Below are positions 27,282-57,200 of a stretch of DNA of 64,000 nt, one piece after another. Made by a program: the position numbers and the translations under genes. How positions within the stretch are numbered: the stretch's first letter is position 1; each line of letters begins with the position of its first letter. Below the pieces are notes generated by a model, which ran no database searches, was not told the origin of the DNA, and saw only the letters and a program-made list of their open reading frames with translations. Source of the stretch: Ciona intestinalis (lineage: Eukaryota; Chordata; Ascidiacea; Phlebobranchia; Cionidae); NCBI RefSeq assembly GCF_000224145.3, contig NC_020167.2, positions 5,332,287 through 5,396,286 of the forward strand, written 5' to 3'.

Positions 27282-29121
27282 TACACTTTCTGTTCTTGTA
27301 TCAACAATTGGAATGAATGGTCCGGTTCATGACGTTTTGTTTATTAAAGAATTTAACGATTTAGAAGTCTGCCAATCTGAAGAGGTTTGGGGGAGAACAT
27401 CAAAATAGACATACAAATCTATTTTAAGCGTTTCACGTCTCTTATCCTTAAGAATAGCCGCCTTCTGGCAATTTGACAGCTGGATTGATTTTTTTTATTT
27501 TAACAATTTCAAAGACAGGAAATAACGAAGCAGTAATGCGGTTGGGCGTGGATAATCTGTGTACGTGCGTCATACTACAACAAAATTCCTATATTACAAA
27601 TATATTGTGTCCGTTTTAGCTTCTGTTGGTCTATTTCTAACACACTTCGCCCCTTTCCAAATATCAAACAGATTATTATTAAGCTGGAGAATTAACTGTT
27701 CATGTTGCATAACAAGCAATTATTTGCAGCCTTGAAGCTCTAACAATTCTATAGTACATTCTACCGCAAATAACATCTACAACACGCAATTTATACTCTT
27801 CACAAAACGGCTTAAGCAAAATAAACTATAAATGCCCCAATTTTTACGCATAGCTTCGCTACACCGGTCGCGTGCAGAGAAAAATAAATTCGCGTGCCAA
27901 TGCGGACAGTTTGGAAAAAACATACGCACGAATTACGAATCTAGGAACAGATTTCGAAGCGAAATATACGTCCGTTGCCCATAAAAGGCCTCGCCATCAA
28001 AGGCGCATCGGCAGATGCGTCTAAATTGAGACCAGACGATGGTTTTTTTTGACTTTATCGCGATTTTCCTTTCCGTCTAATGGTTTGGGGCCGCCATCAG
28101 ACCGTCGAGGTTTCCACTCCACGCTTTCACATTGTGTCAGAATTTCAGTTTTATCAATGTGAAATTACATCGTAAAACGCAAAGCAAGGAAGTTAGCGCT
28201 TACCAAATCTTTTATTTCAAACTGGTGGGCTCTTTAAGATCACATCTTTGGCTATCGTTGCCATCGGAAACATGCGCGGTAGTGAAAATAATCCCCCAAG
28301 AAGGTCTATCTCCAGCAATCGATATGTTAATATGCCTCTATGACGTATGTGATTTACAATTATGACGTATTGATGCAGCTTCAAAGCAGGTGAATCTGTA
28401 AAGTTTCCTTCAGTGAGAATAAATAGAATGGCAAATTGGGAAAGATTAGTTGCTCGCAGTGCAATCGAGATTGTAGGTTATTATATTTAATTCATGATAA
28501 ACGATCCGGTTTCCGAATAATTAAAAAAGGTAACAAATAGTTAAAGTTATAAATATAACAAAAAAACATAATGACATTTGGATTATGTATTTATAGAATA
28601 ATTTAGTGCTTTTTACTATACATTTTCAATATGGGACATTTATGTATTTTAACGTGTTTCAGTATTGTCAAAGCAAATCAAATAACATTTGCAAAATATG
28701 CGAAGAACAAGTATACAGCCGTCGTTTTTCGAAAGTAACACGCGCTGCTTTTTATAATTTAGCGACATAAAAGTTCGCATTTTTTTATAAACCACATCGT
28801 CAATGGCCAATTGCATAAGTTCGCACGCTCGCACTATGTGACCGCAATGCGAGGGGCGGTGTCGACATTATCGCCAAAAATGGATCGGACTTTTCCGAGT
28901 CGTGCTCGCTATTCAAGGAAGCCTGGCATTACCGGTGTAAATCGTAATTTCACGGCCGCTTATCACAGATAATTTAGATGCTTCAACTAACTAGCGTTGG
29001 TGAGCGACGCTTCTGTATGTGCTGGTATCGCATTTGGAAGAACACGATTAAATTGCAGATATTGTGCTGAAAAGTAGCTTGATTTTCTTATTGCTTGAGA
29101 ATACGGCATACCTATGCAACT

Positions 29122-29304
29122 TTAGTGGGGTGAGGGAAGATGGGACACATTTAAAATATCCAAATATATTGATCGTGTTTTAAACAATCAACAATGGGAG
29201 TCGTGAGGATAAGGTATCATAATTCTTCAAATGTTTTACGTGTACTATAAAATGGGACGAGAAAATAAAATGAAAAGTGTCCCATATTTCCCTATCCCAC
29301 AATA
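29122..29304. mobile_element. MITE copy 1 (GGGTGGGGGAAGATGGGACA family)
   Basis: Terminal inverted repeats: left TAGTGGGGTGAGGGAAGATG, right ends with the complement (TGTCCCATATTTCCC...). The interior carries the family core TGATCGTGTTTTAAACAATC. No coding capacity, so it is non-autonomous. Same orientation as the copies at 58470, 59660 and 61971. Confidence 0.8.
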
Positions 29305-31074
29305 TAACTTAAAACTTAATTCACGACTTTAAAGGTAACAAGTAACAACTACAGTTTGCTGTAAGTTATAAGTGTGCTGCATTTGATCTTATTTATTGCG
29401 AAATGGTCTGAAAATATATTGAAGTATATTCTAAATTACAGAAGACAAAAGGATCACACTAAAGAAAATGCCCCACAAACAAAGCGAGTGACGTGCCCGC
29501 GATTTAAACCTAACACAGGGTTTTGATTAATATATGGCAACTAAATGTCAGAAGCACAGCACGCCGATAAGAAGGTGCGATCTTGATCAAGACGTATAAA
29601 TTGAGTTTTGGTGTCGTCGACGTAAAAAGTGCTCTTATCACAGAGCTGCTGGGAGCGGATTTCGAGATGACTTGTCAAATGTATTCAGACATGTCGCTAC
29701 TTCCTATCGATGCGTGAATGCATGTATTATTAGCACAACACCGCTAACAGCGAACCGATTCATGACGTCGTTAATACCTGCCCCCAATGACTGACGTAAT
29801 CTGCGCATCTTATAATCGACAAACATGTATCTAACGCGTTATAACCGGTGGACTAACACCTCAGAAACGATGGCATGAAATGGGCCGACTAATGACCAGG
29901 GCAATTAGAAAGGTTCGGAAATTGCAAATCATCAGTTCGTCAACAAACACTCGCTTAGTTCTGGTGTTAACACAGGAAGGAAGCATCCATTTATCGACGT
30001 TTCGATCTTGGTTTGTAACGCACTAATCAACCAACATGCATAAACAGACAGTCGTGGTCGTGTTATCTATGTTGTTATATTGAATAACCCATTTCATTCT
30101 ATTTACATTATGTAAATACAAGTAAAAATGAAGGTGCCGTAAAATTTGTTCAAGTAAAGTGTTAGGTTAAAAGTATACAGATTTGTTGTTCACATTTGAG
30201 CAACAAAAATGCTTTAAATTAATATCTTTTTGACTTTTGTTTTTTTAAAACTTTTTGACTTCTGTTTTTAAGACTAAAAACTTCAGACATCGAAGAACAA
30301 TTATTCCACTAAAGTTAAAGTTGTTTTTGCTAAAGGAAAATGCGTTTTCTAGTAACAGCATTTTTGCTTTCTGATTAAAAAAAAAGATAGAGTTTTATAT
30401 CGGTGTTATAAAAACCACATAAGCGACAAACCATTTCCTTCCAAGAACAAAATGCTTGATGACAATCCGGCCAGCGGCAATCGGTTGCCGTATCTCGGTC
30501 AGTGGACCAAGCCATTAACGGCAGGGTAGTCATTTTGCGGGAACATAGCGCGCATTAAAATAGAAGCTACCCGAAACTCTGGTAGCAAACAGTACTTATT
30601 AGTCACGTTCTGTAGAAGTCGCGGTAAAAGCACTTTCGAGAAGTGAGTCGAATAAAAACACAGTCTAAAGTTCGACGTGCCCTGCAACGCCACGTTGCGG
30701 ACAGCGCACAAATCCGTCAAGGGTTGAAGTAATGGAAATGATAAATTGCGCTCAGTCGCTTGACTTAACCGACAGCGTCGTACAAACAGATGGTGCGATA
30801 CGAAATGTTTATTGAAAAACAGATGCTCAATTAAAAGGTACGCTAGAGAGGTATTCTACACAGTGGTAAGCATCTGCAACAAGATGCACTCTTGTGCGGC
30901 GGTCTAGGATGCGATTATCTGTTTTATCTAGTGGTCGCTAAACAGGAAGGAACCGACGTTCGTCTCGCCTAATTACTTTGTCGAACCGGTGTCACCTACC
31001 GCAAAAAAATAAATGTAATATTGGCTTATTTAGCATGGCGTCACTTCGTACTCCTCCGCCTCCTCCCTATACTA

Positions 31075-31082
31075 TGACGTCA
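31075..31082. promoter_or_regulatory. CRE-like TGACGTCA beside minisatellite
   Basis: Exact octamer in context CTATGACGTCACG, ten bases before the 17-bp minisatellite at 31092. Confidence 0.25.
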
Positions 31083-31091
31083 CGATTCACG

Positions 31092-31157
31092 TACTCCGAA
31101 CCTTCCCTTACTCCGAACCTTCCCTTACTCCGAACCTTCCCTTACTCCGAACCTTCC
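31092..31157. repeat. 17-bp minisatellite, about 4 copies
   Basis: Unit TACTCCGAACCTTCCCT starts at 31092, 31109, 31126 and 31143 with no visible divergence until the last unit. Each unit contains TTCC (GGAA on the minus strand), giving a regularly spaced ETS-core array. Confidence 0.9.
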
Positions 31158-31997
31158 AAAATTTCTCTTCGGTTGCTCCAGCTCCACCGGCGCATGGGGC
31201 AATATAGACAAGGGTTTAAGTGATTAATCCGTTTTTAATTAAATAACTGCTGGCAAGGTTGTGTATTACCACCCACCGAAGACGCCATTCCTAGTTACGA
31301 GAGGCGACCACATTACGTCTCATATGACGTATAGAAAACCTCAGCGCGATCACGGCAACATATACCGATGCGAATTGCTAGGATGACGAATCCCTATGAG
31401 TGACACAACGTTTTTAAAATAATTGTGACACCGAGGAAATGTTTAGATTATTCGTCACGAAATTAAGTTGGCGAAAAAGCGGTCAGCATTTTGAGAATTT
31501 TCAGACTCTTTCCCTTGATAGACAAGAGTATGTTCTAACCGAAAACTCGATCGAACTTTGTTGGAAAAGCAGGTAAGTAACTACATTACCGCTCCAACCT
31601 ACAACAAGAAACGACCGTCCCACGCCACACCCATAAATGTGTAGTTGACCAACAAACTTAACCAGTGCATGTTCTAGTTTAAAATCGGCCAATTGTCGAC
31701 AAGACGTGCGCAACCGCCTTGTTCCGGATATCAAAATAAATCCGACTTCGTTTTATACAACACTTCCTTACCGCGTTCATTTATTTCTGGCAGTCACGAG
31801 TTACAAATTTCAACCCTGCTAAGACGCATTCAAAGCAATGTTTAACGTCCTAATAAACACGTACAACTACAAACAAGCACCGGCGATGGGGTGTACATTT
31901 GTAGCAGACAGAACTGTTCTATTTCGGTCGTGTTCAACTTGTAATCTTGGTTACGTCGAGCAACAAATATACTCGCGGACGTAACGGTAGGAGAGGT

Positions 31998-32026
31998 ACA
32001 CACACACACATATATATATATATATA
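31998..32026. repeat. (AC)n-(TA)n microsatellite
   Basis: About six AC units followed directly by eight TA units. Confidence 0.9.
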
Positions 32027-32368
32027 AAATGACGTATAAACGTTTTCCTATTTTGCGGCGCACCACTAAGATCAGATGACCTGAGGTTACATAGTTAGGA
32101 CATCCGGGTCGGCACTCGAAGCGGGGTCAGAAGTCAGGTGACTAGGGGTCAAAAGATCTCAAATCTTGACACCAAGGTTTATGGGAAAGATCGGATAACA
32201 ACTTGATACAGTACTATAAGTAAATGGAACCGTATTTAGTGTAATGGTCCCTTTTTGTTTAAATGTCTGTATTTTTCTATTGATTATTTGGGGAAAAATC
32301 ACATTAACAGTTTCTATAATCCGATAAACGTTGTATGTTTATTTGGCAATAATTATACTTAACAGATA

Positions 32369-32562
32369 TAGTAGGGTGGGGGAAGATGGGACACCTTTTC
32401 ATTTTGTTTTCTCTTTTCATTTGGTAGTAAACAAAGAACATTTAATGAATTATAAAACCGTATCTTCACAACTTCCACAGACCGTTGTTAATTGTTTAAA
32501 ACACGATCAGGCAATTTAAATATTATGTGTTAAAGGTGACCCATCTTTCCCCACCCTACCAT
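32369..32562. mobile_element. MITE copy 2, near full length
   Basis: The left end TAGTAGGGTGGGGGAAGATG and the right end (CCATCTTTCCCCACCCTACCA) are inverted repeats, flanked by TA. Interior: AT-rich arm, then the core with GTTTAAAACACGATCAGG. Opposite orientation to copy 1. No coding capacity. Confidence 0.85.
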
Positions 32563-34811
32563 ATTGCTTTGTATGGAAGTAACTGTTTAGGATTTTTTTA
32601 CTATAAACTTACTTTATAAATTATTGATGAAAATTAACTGCCTTTGATGGGATCGGGATTCTTGGTGTCGTCTATTCTGGGAATGTTTTTATTGTGGGAA
32701 GCGTTATCCAATGAACAAAATCTGCGGTTTCGTTTATAGTTGAACGTACCACTTAAAATCTTGATCAGAGTTATTTTGGGTCACGGAAAACGAAAACTCC
32801 AGTGTTTTGAAATGCGAGGCGTTCTATTGCAGCACATAAGCTCAATTTCGTAACCGCAGCGTGGGACTTGGTAACGTGAACACAAACATTAGAAATATTG
32901 CCGTGACCCTAAAGATCTATCTATAAATCGATTTTACCCACAGACAGATTGCGTCATTCTGTATTCATGACCGCAAACGTGGGAAAACAGAAGTATATTT
33001 AGATGATTTGGCAAGCACTGGTTTTGAAACTGTACACCGAAGTTATCTGCTTCAAAAGGAGAGGCGGTATATACTGTTGTTGATGCTGATAGAAGCTCCA
33101 AGTTTAGCAGACGCTGCGTTAGATCAGGAGCCGTGAGAAACAAGATCACTTTTCGCTTTAAAAAAAACAACACGAAACTAGAGGAAACTTGAGCTTCCTG
33201 ATCCCGCTGGCTATTGCAACTTAGACAACAGTTCGCTTGAAAAACTTCCGCGTTGGGTGGGTGGGGCAAATTGATTAAAAATAAAAAGTTGACTGCTGTA
33301 TATAATTTACACGGAATGAAATTCCCGAGTATTGTAAACCGGTCGAGCGACACCGTTTCCCGATGCTCGGATTCGTTCCTATGAGTGGCAATGACTGCGA
33401 ATTAAACTCGCAAAACACATGGATCCGACGGAGCATACTGACACAATAATATTGGCGGAAGCGGTAATAATTCGCCCTTCCCCAAATCAATCTTATGACA
33501 AGTAGTGCGTGGTCAATTGAATTATAGATATGAGACGTGTGTGCCAGGACTGGGTGGCGGCTTTTGTATGGCTGAGGTAAATGAAAAGGAAAAACAAAGT
33601 TGAACGTGTTGTGGACTTGTGATAAAGGCTCTGAATATAGATAACATGGTATACCAATGCCAAAACATTAGCTGGCATAAGAAAGCACCATATCAAACAA
33701 TGTTACAGCGTTTTATATTAATAGACGATATGCTATAGACCATAGAGGCTACATTATAAACAGTTAGCAAGGTTTGCAGCATCTGTTTCTATTAATTTGA
33801 TAAATTTCCGAGGTGGCTGTAAAAAGCCGCCGTTGTTTACTCAAAATATCACGGGTTTTTGCGGTGGACTGAACAAAGAAAGCTCAGGAACTAAAAAATC
33901 ATCCATTCCCCACATGGTCTGTATACAAAACTGGGATGAGTAAGCTGTGTGCAACCATGGGTATAGTCGCAACGCAATAAATCAATGTATATACCGCGTG
34001 TTGTGAAGGAAGCGTAATGAGTAAATAATAACAATGGAAAAATGTATGCAAATTTAACACCGAATGCGTGGCCAAAAAAAAACACTTTTTGGATTAGAAG
34101 ATATCTCTTAAATACCTATATGCACATTTATAGTTAACACCTGAAAAGCGTAATATTGTTTTTTACTTAATCCGCCATCAATAGAATGCATTGCAACTGG
34201 TATACAAGCGCTCTTCGTCAGATCTACAACACGACACCGATGTTTTGTTACATTGTTACACACAGAGTGTTTTCGGTTGTGGTGTAAACCAACTCTCGAG
34301 TTCGAATGATTCATTATCTGCTGTGGTTCAGGGTTGTTGCTTACTGCTGACAACCAGCAATTTGCTTGTCACCCCACGCGTACAAATCCAACCCCTGAAA
34401 CGTCAACACAGGATGCGGCGAGCAATGGGCGACGATTAGGGATCCGGGGATCATTGCCGAGTGACGCGCAGGAGTTGGTAATGACAAGCGTGGTGTGAAT
34501 TCGCTGAATAAGTAGAGCGTGGGCTGAACTGACATTTGTAAATAGGCGAAGGCTTCGGCACCTCGGTATAACACCAAACATGGCAAACTATGTTTGTAAA
34601 TATCAAGCGGTGTTGGTTGCGAAGTATAAACAGCCGGTATTTGGTTGTATAAGAAGCTGTGAATGGTGTTTCTGGAGAACTACAGCGCGTTTATGTTGCT
34701 TCTGCGTCTACATTAAGACAAGTGTTGAAAGGCGACTCTTAAAACACGATAAGCAACGCATGTTGAACAAGAGCTCGCCTTACTCAAGACACTAACATTT
34801 TCAAAATCATT

Positions 34812-34828
34812 TTTAATTGGATTTTAAT
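34812..34828 (-). other. Candidate AFG2A poly(A) signals (ATTAAA)
   Basis: The minus strand shows two ATTAAA variants, at 34823-34828 and 34812-34817, 10-25 bp past the AFG2A stop. No AATAAA is closer, so the 3' UTR may be very short. Confidence 0.35.
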
Positions 34829-34837
34829 AATACGACA

Positions 34838-53325
<18,488 letters not shown>

Positions 53326-54064
53326 TTTACCCACATACAGAACACTGCTTAGCAGTATTAATTCTTACCATATGCCACTATGGTATAACCTGGGTTTACG
53401 TTAGTTTTTTAAGCTGTAATGAAAATATATACTTCTCTTAAACGATAAAACAAAAGTATTTTGCACAATAAACGATATTCGTGGCTCTTAAGCTCAACCA
53501 TTCAAAACCACACAAGCTCACAGGTCATACCCCCACAAACTTAGATCAAGTGCTAACCACAACGGAGTCCTATGTATAACTGTGTTTTGACAACTACTTT
53601 CTGTTCTCTAATCATCATTCGTATGTCCACAAAAATCGTGTTGTAAATTAATAGCAAAGCAAACCATGCGCGAAATAGCGCATCCCCTACAGGGAAATAC
53701 CCTCTTAGTCTTTTCGACAATATTTTTTTTTTCATTTTTAACAACATTTATTTTACTTTTTAAATTGTTTGTTAACAAAGATTCGGAAATACAGCATTCA
53801 CATAAAAATTGTTACAATGAACGTTTTTGTATATGATTGAATTGCTCTGCCACCTAAAACAGCGATGTTAATGTTTACATTGAACGCTAAGATACAGAAC
53901 CATCTTACAGCAAATATACAGAACTACGGTTACCAATAAGTGATTGAACTTTACAATATGGCACAGATGCCGCAGTCGCTCACAATGTTAAGATATATAA
54001 ATACATCGGTCCTATTACAATAAAACACAGCTGGTATGCCGTGGTGAAATTACAACAACAAATT
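53326..54064. other. Intergenic spacer: polycystin 3' UTR and AFG2A 5' region
   Basis: 739 bp between the polycystin stop and the AFG2A start. A minus-strand AATAAA (TTTATT, 53747-53752) would end the polycystin transcript about 315 nt past its stop, leaving ~420 bp for the AFG2A promoter. No TATA box is convincing. Confidence 0.55.
53747..53752 (-). other. Candidate poly(A) signal of the polycystin gene
   Basis: Canonical AATAAA on the minus strand, ~315 nt downstream of the stop codon. Confidence 0.45.
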
Positions 54065-54276
54065 TCAAAGATTTAAATTAACATTAACGGACGGTTTTGA
54101 AGAGCTGTTACTCAATCTGCTGTTATTTTGTCCCAAAGCACTTTGACTTGATGTTAGTGAACCCGCAGCAGACCAATCTCCGTTTGGTGAGGTCCGCAAA
54201 CTGGATGTCTGGTTCATCGTCATGGACCTGCTTCGCTCAGAACGTTTTATGGATTGATAACGTTGGCGGACAAGTC
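54065..54276 (-). CDS. Polycystin exon 23, last
   Basis: GLVRQRYQSIKRSERSRSMT, then a Ser/Asn-rich tail ending VNVNLNL and TGA. Acceptor TTTGTAG. The RSERSRS stretch offers basophilic kinase sites. Confidence 0.72.
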
Positions 54277-57200
54277 CTACAAATGACGGTGCGAAACGTT
54301 AAACGAGTATTTATACCTTTCAACAACAATTTTAAACCTATGAAGCAAAACAGAATAAAAATAATATATTTTGTTTTAAATGAGAGCATACAACTGTCAG
54401 ATATTTTTGAATAAAAACGAACACTATATTGGGTATATAGCCTACCGTTAAAGAAATCCATTGTCCAAGACGCAATATTAAAAATATATGCGGCAAGCAA
54501 TCGACAAAAGCAGGAACTGAGCATTCGACTACAAGCGCTAACACAGTTTCCGTAACAATTGTTACAAATCCAACTTGCGGGTTTAGTATTTTTATCAAAC
54601 TTGTTAATTTCGGCGTGATGCTACATTACCGTAAATAGTTTTGTTTTCGACTTCAACTCAGTTACTTACCACTTTGTACTCCATTATTTCGTTTCGATAC
54701 TTTTGCCATCTGTAATGCACCAAATATTAATTACCGAGTTAATAGAGATATTACATATGCTTTATTTTATCACCTCTCCTAGTACTTGATCCCGAAACTC
54801 TTCGATGCTGAGATATTTATTGTATTTCGATTCAAGGTCGTACACGTGCTTATCCAGATTCTTTTGAAAGTTAAGCAGATGTGAACCATACGTATGCTCA
54901 ATCTTGTCTGTTTAACATAGTAAAATCACATGTATTTGAATGTATGAACTTAATTGCTATAGGCCAAGTTTAGGCTTAGCTGAATTGACTGTGTATCTGT
55001 ACAACTTACAAGGTAAAGGCGGAAGTGGTACTTTAGATGGTGATATTGGCGCTGGACGGACCTTTCTCTCTGGAATAAAGTAGCGGTTGATTAATTCTTG
55101 TTAATTTATCTTTTTTTATTACCTATTAAAATAGAAGCAACTGAGTACTTTGGATATTTATAACAGCTGTACTACTTTTATACTTTTACGCACCCTTTTC
55201 CGTCACTCGATAAATTGAACTAACAGTCTTTTATTACCCACTTTAAGTAGTAGCCGCTGTATTCCGATTGTGCATACGAAGGCACCAACTGACACCTACA
55301 TTGATGATTGACAAACTGTTAGTATTACTTACCAACGGGGTTTCCGAGTTGTATGCCAGACCACTTGGTGAATCTCTGCATCATAAAATCGACGATCTCA
55401 TACTGGTTGCTTTGTGAGTTGATGGCTTCCAATGTCATCCCGTACGACTCGTTAATGATTGCAATCAAGATGTTAAGAATAATGAAGGCAGACGTGAAGC
55501 AAAAGATGAAGTAGAAGATGGGTCCAAATACTCGGTAATGATTGCGCAAATTTTCATACAAAGGTCGGCCTGAAATTTTATAAGTACATAAAAATACTTA
55601 AACGTAGGGTGGGGGAGATGGGACAGCTTTTTTAATTTTATCGTCCCGTTTTACAGTAAGGAGGAACGTTTAATAAATTGTAAAACCGTATCCTCACGAC
55701 TCCTATAGACCGTTGTTAATTGTTTAAAACACGATCAGGATATTTGAATATTATGTGCTAAAGGTGTCCCGTCTACACTCCCACCATACGGCGCCGTATA
55801 GCAAACAAGTAGAGTGCATTCCTTTAACCACAATATACAATGATGGGTAATGTGCGTCTCTGGGAGGACATTTAAAATAATGGTTTACCAGATTGGCATC
55901 CATGTATTTTAACCACAACAAACTCACCCATCATTGTACCGAACATTGTCTCCACTGATTGAATCACGTTTTTAAAGCCTTCCAGGAAGGGACAGAAAAC
56001 GAGGTAACTGTGCAAAGTTATGATTATGTGTTAAGTGGTAACTAAGATGAGTATGAAGAAGTAACAACACGCAAACATAACAACGTTTTATATTAAAACA
56101 CTTCGTTATGGAGTTTACGAAAATTCCCGTGGTGTAATACTGCAATAAATGTAGGATAACCTGTTGCTAACAGTGATCAAATAATTATAATGTTAATATT
56201 AGTTAAGAAACTGTTTTTACCCGATGTGTATAAATGCGATGAAGAAAACAAGCGCCATGACGAAGAAACCTGGCCACTGTCGGGCGCTGTTCTTGAGAAC
56301 CGAAGTCAGCATTCCAATCTTCCGATTAAAGCGAAGCAGTTTTAGAAATCGAATGATTCCAAAGAAAGCAGAGAGTGCGAGGGTCGTCGCCACCATCATG
56401 TCGATCGTTGATACTTGTTGGAAATTGACAAACTTTCCTGCAGCAGGTGAGACAAAGATGTGGAAAACAAGGTTAAATTAAAAAAAAATGAAAGACTTTA
56501 TTGACGGAACAGAAGGGATGATAAATATTTACTTTGAGTAATCTAATTTCATAGCAATTTATTTTTAGGTGCTTACGAAGATTTTTTTTACTGTGAAAAT
56601 GTACTCACTTTTGTTCTCGTGAAAGATCCGGAGTGTGGAGGCGGAGACGACGAGCTGGAAGATGTAGAGTCCAGTGACTGTCCACTCCATCACGATGATC
56701 GAGAAGTCGAAATAATTCCAAGGATCGTTGAAGAGGAGACGACGTTGTCGGAAGATCCGGATGACGAAGTTAATTGTGGTCGTTAGAAGATGCAGGAAGA
56801 AAATCACCTGGAGAGGAATCCTTCTTTACAACATGCATTTGTTGCTACATAATTTTAATGCAGCATTTCCGACTTAAGCTGTTTCAAAATGTGAAAAATA
56901 GCTGTTTTACTAAGTATATACCTGTATTCATAATACCATCAAATGAGTACTATGAAAACCGTTTTTTAGAATGGCGTAAATGTCAAAAAGGATTCAACGA
57001 ATGTAATGTACCTCAGTTTACAATTAGGCCTACACCAATTTACCTGAGCGAGTACCATTAGTACACCGTATGCCCCCAGGTATTGGTAGAGTCGGAACGT
57101 CATAATAGACTCCATTGTGACAGCTGAACCCACCGGAGGAAATTCTACCACCATAAGAACGCTTGTAAACAAGTTTACGTTCGGGTTGTAAACGGTAAAC

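Larger units (their letters stand above)
5225..34837. other. 29.6-kb non-coding interval between Sprouty and AFG2A
   Basis: No frame on either strand gives a recognisable domain, and no chain of phase-compatible GT-AG exons was found. Frames of up to ~134 codons (for example the overlapping opposite-strand pair at 21203-21626) have random-looking translations. The left two thirds are comparatively GC- and CpG-rich, with few transposons. From about 28.4 kb the sequence becomes more AT-rich and carries MITEs. It contains six exact TGACGTCA octamers, a GGAA-rich purine tract, a 17-bp minisatellite and a perfect short hairpin, listed separately. It most likely holds Sprouty regulatory DNA (inference from position and synteny). 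Confidence 0.55.
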
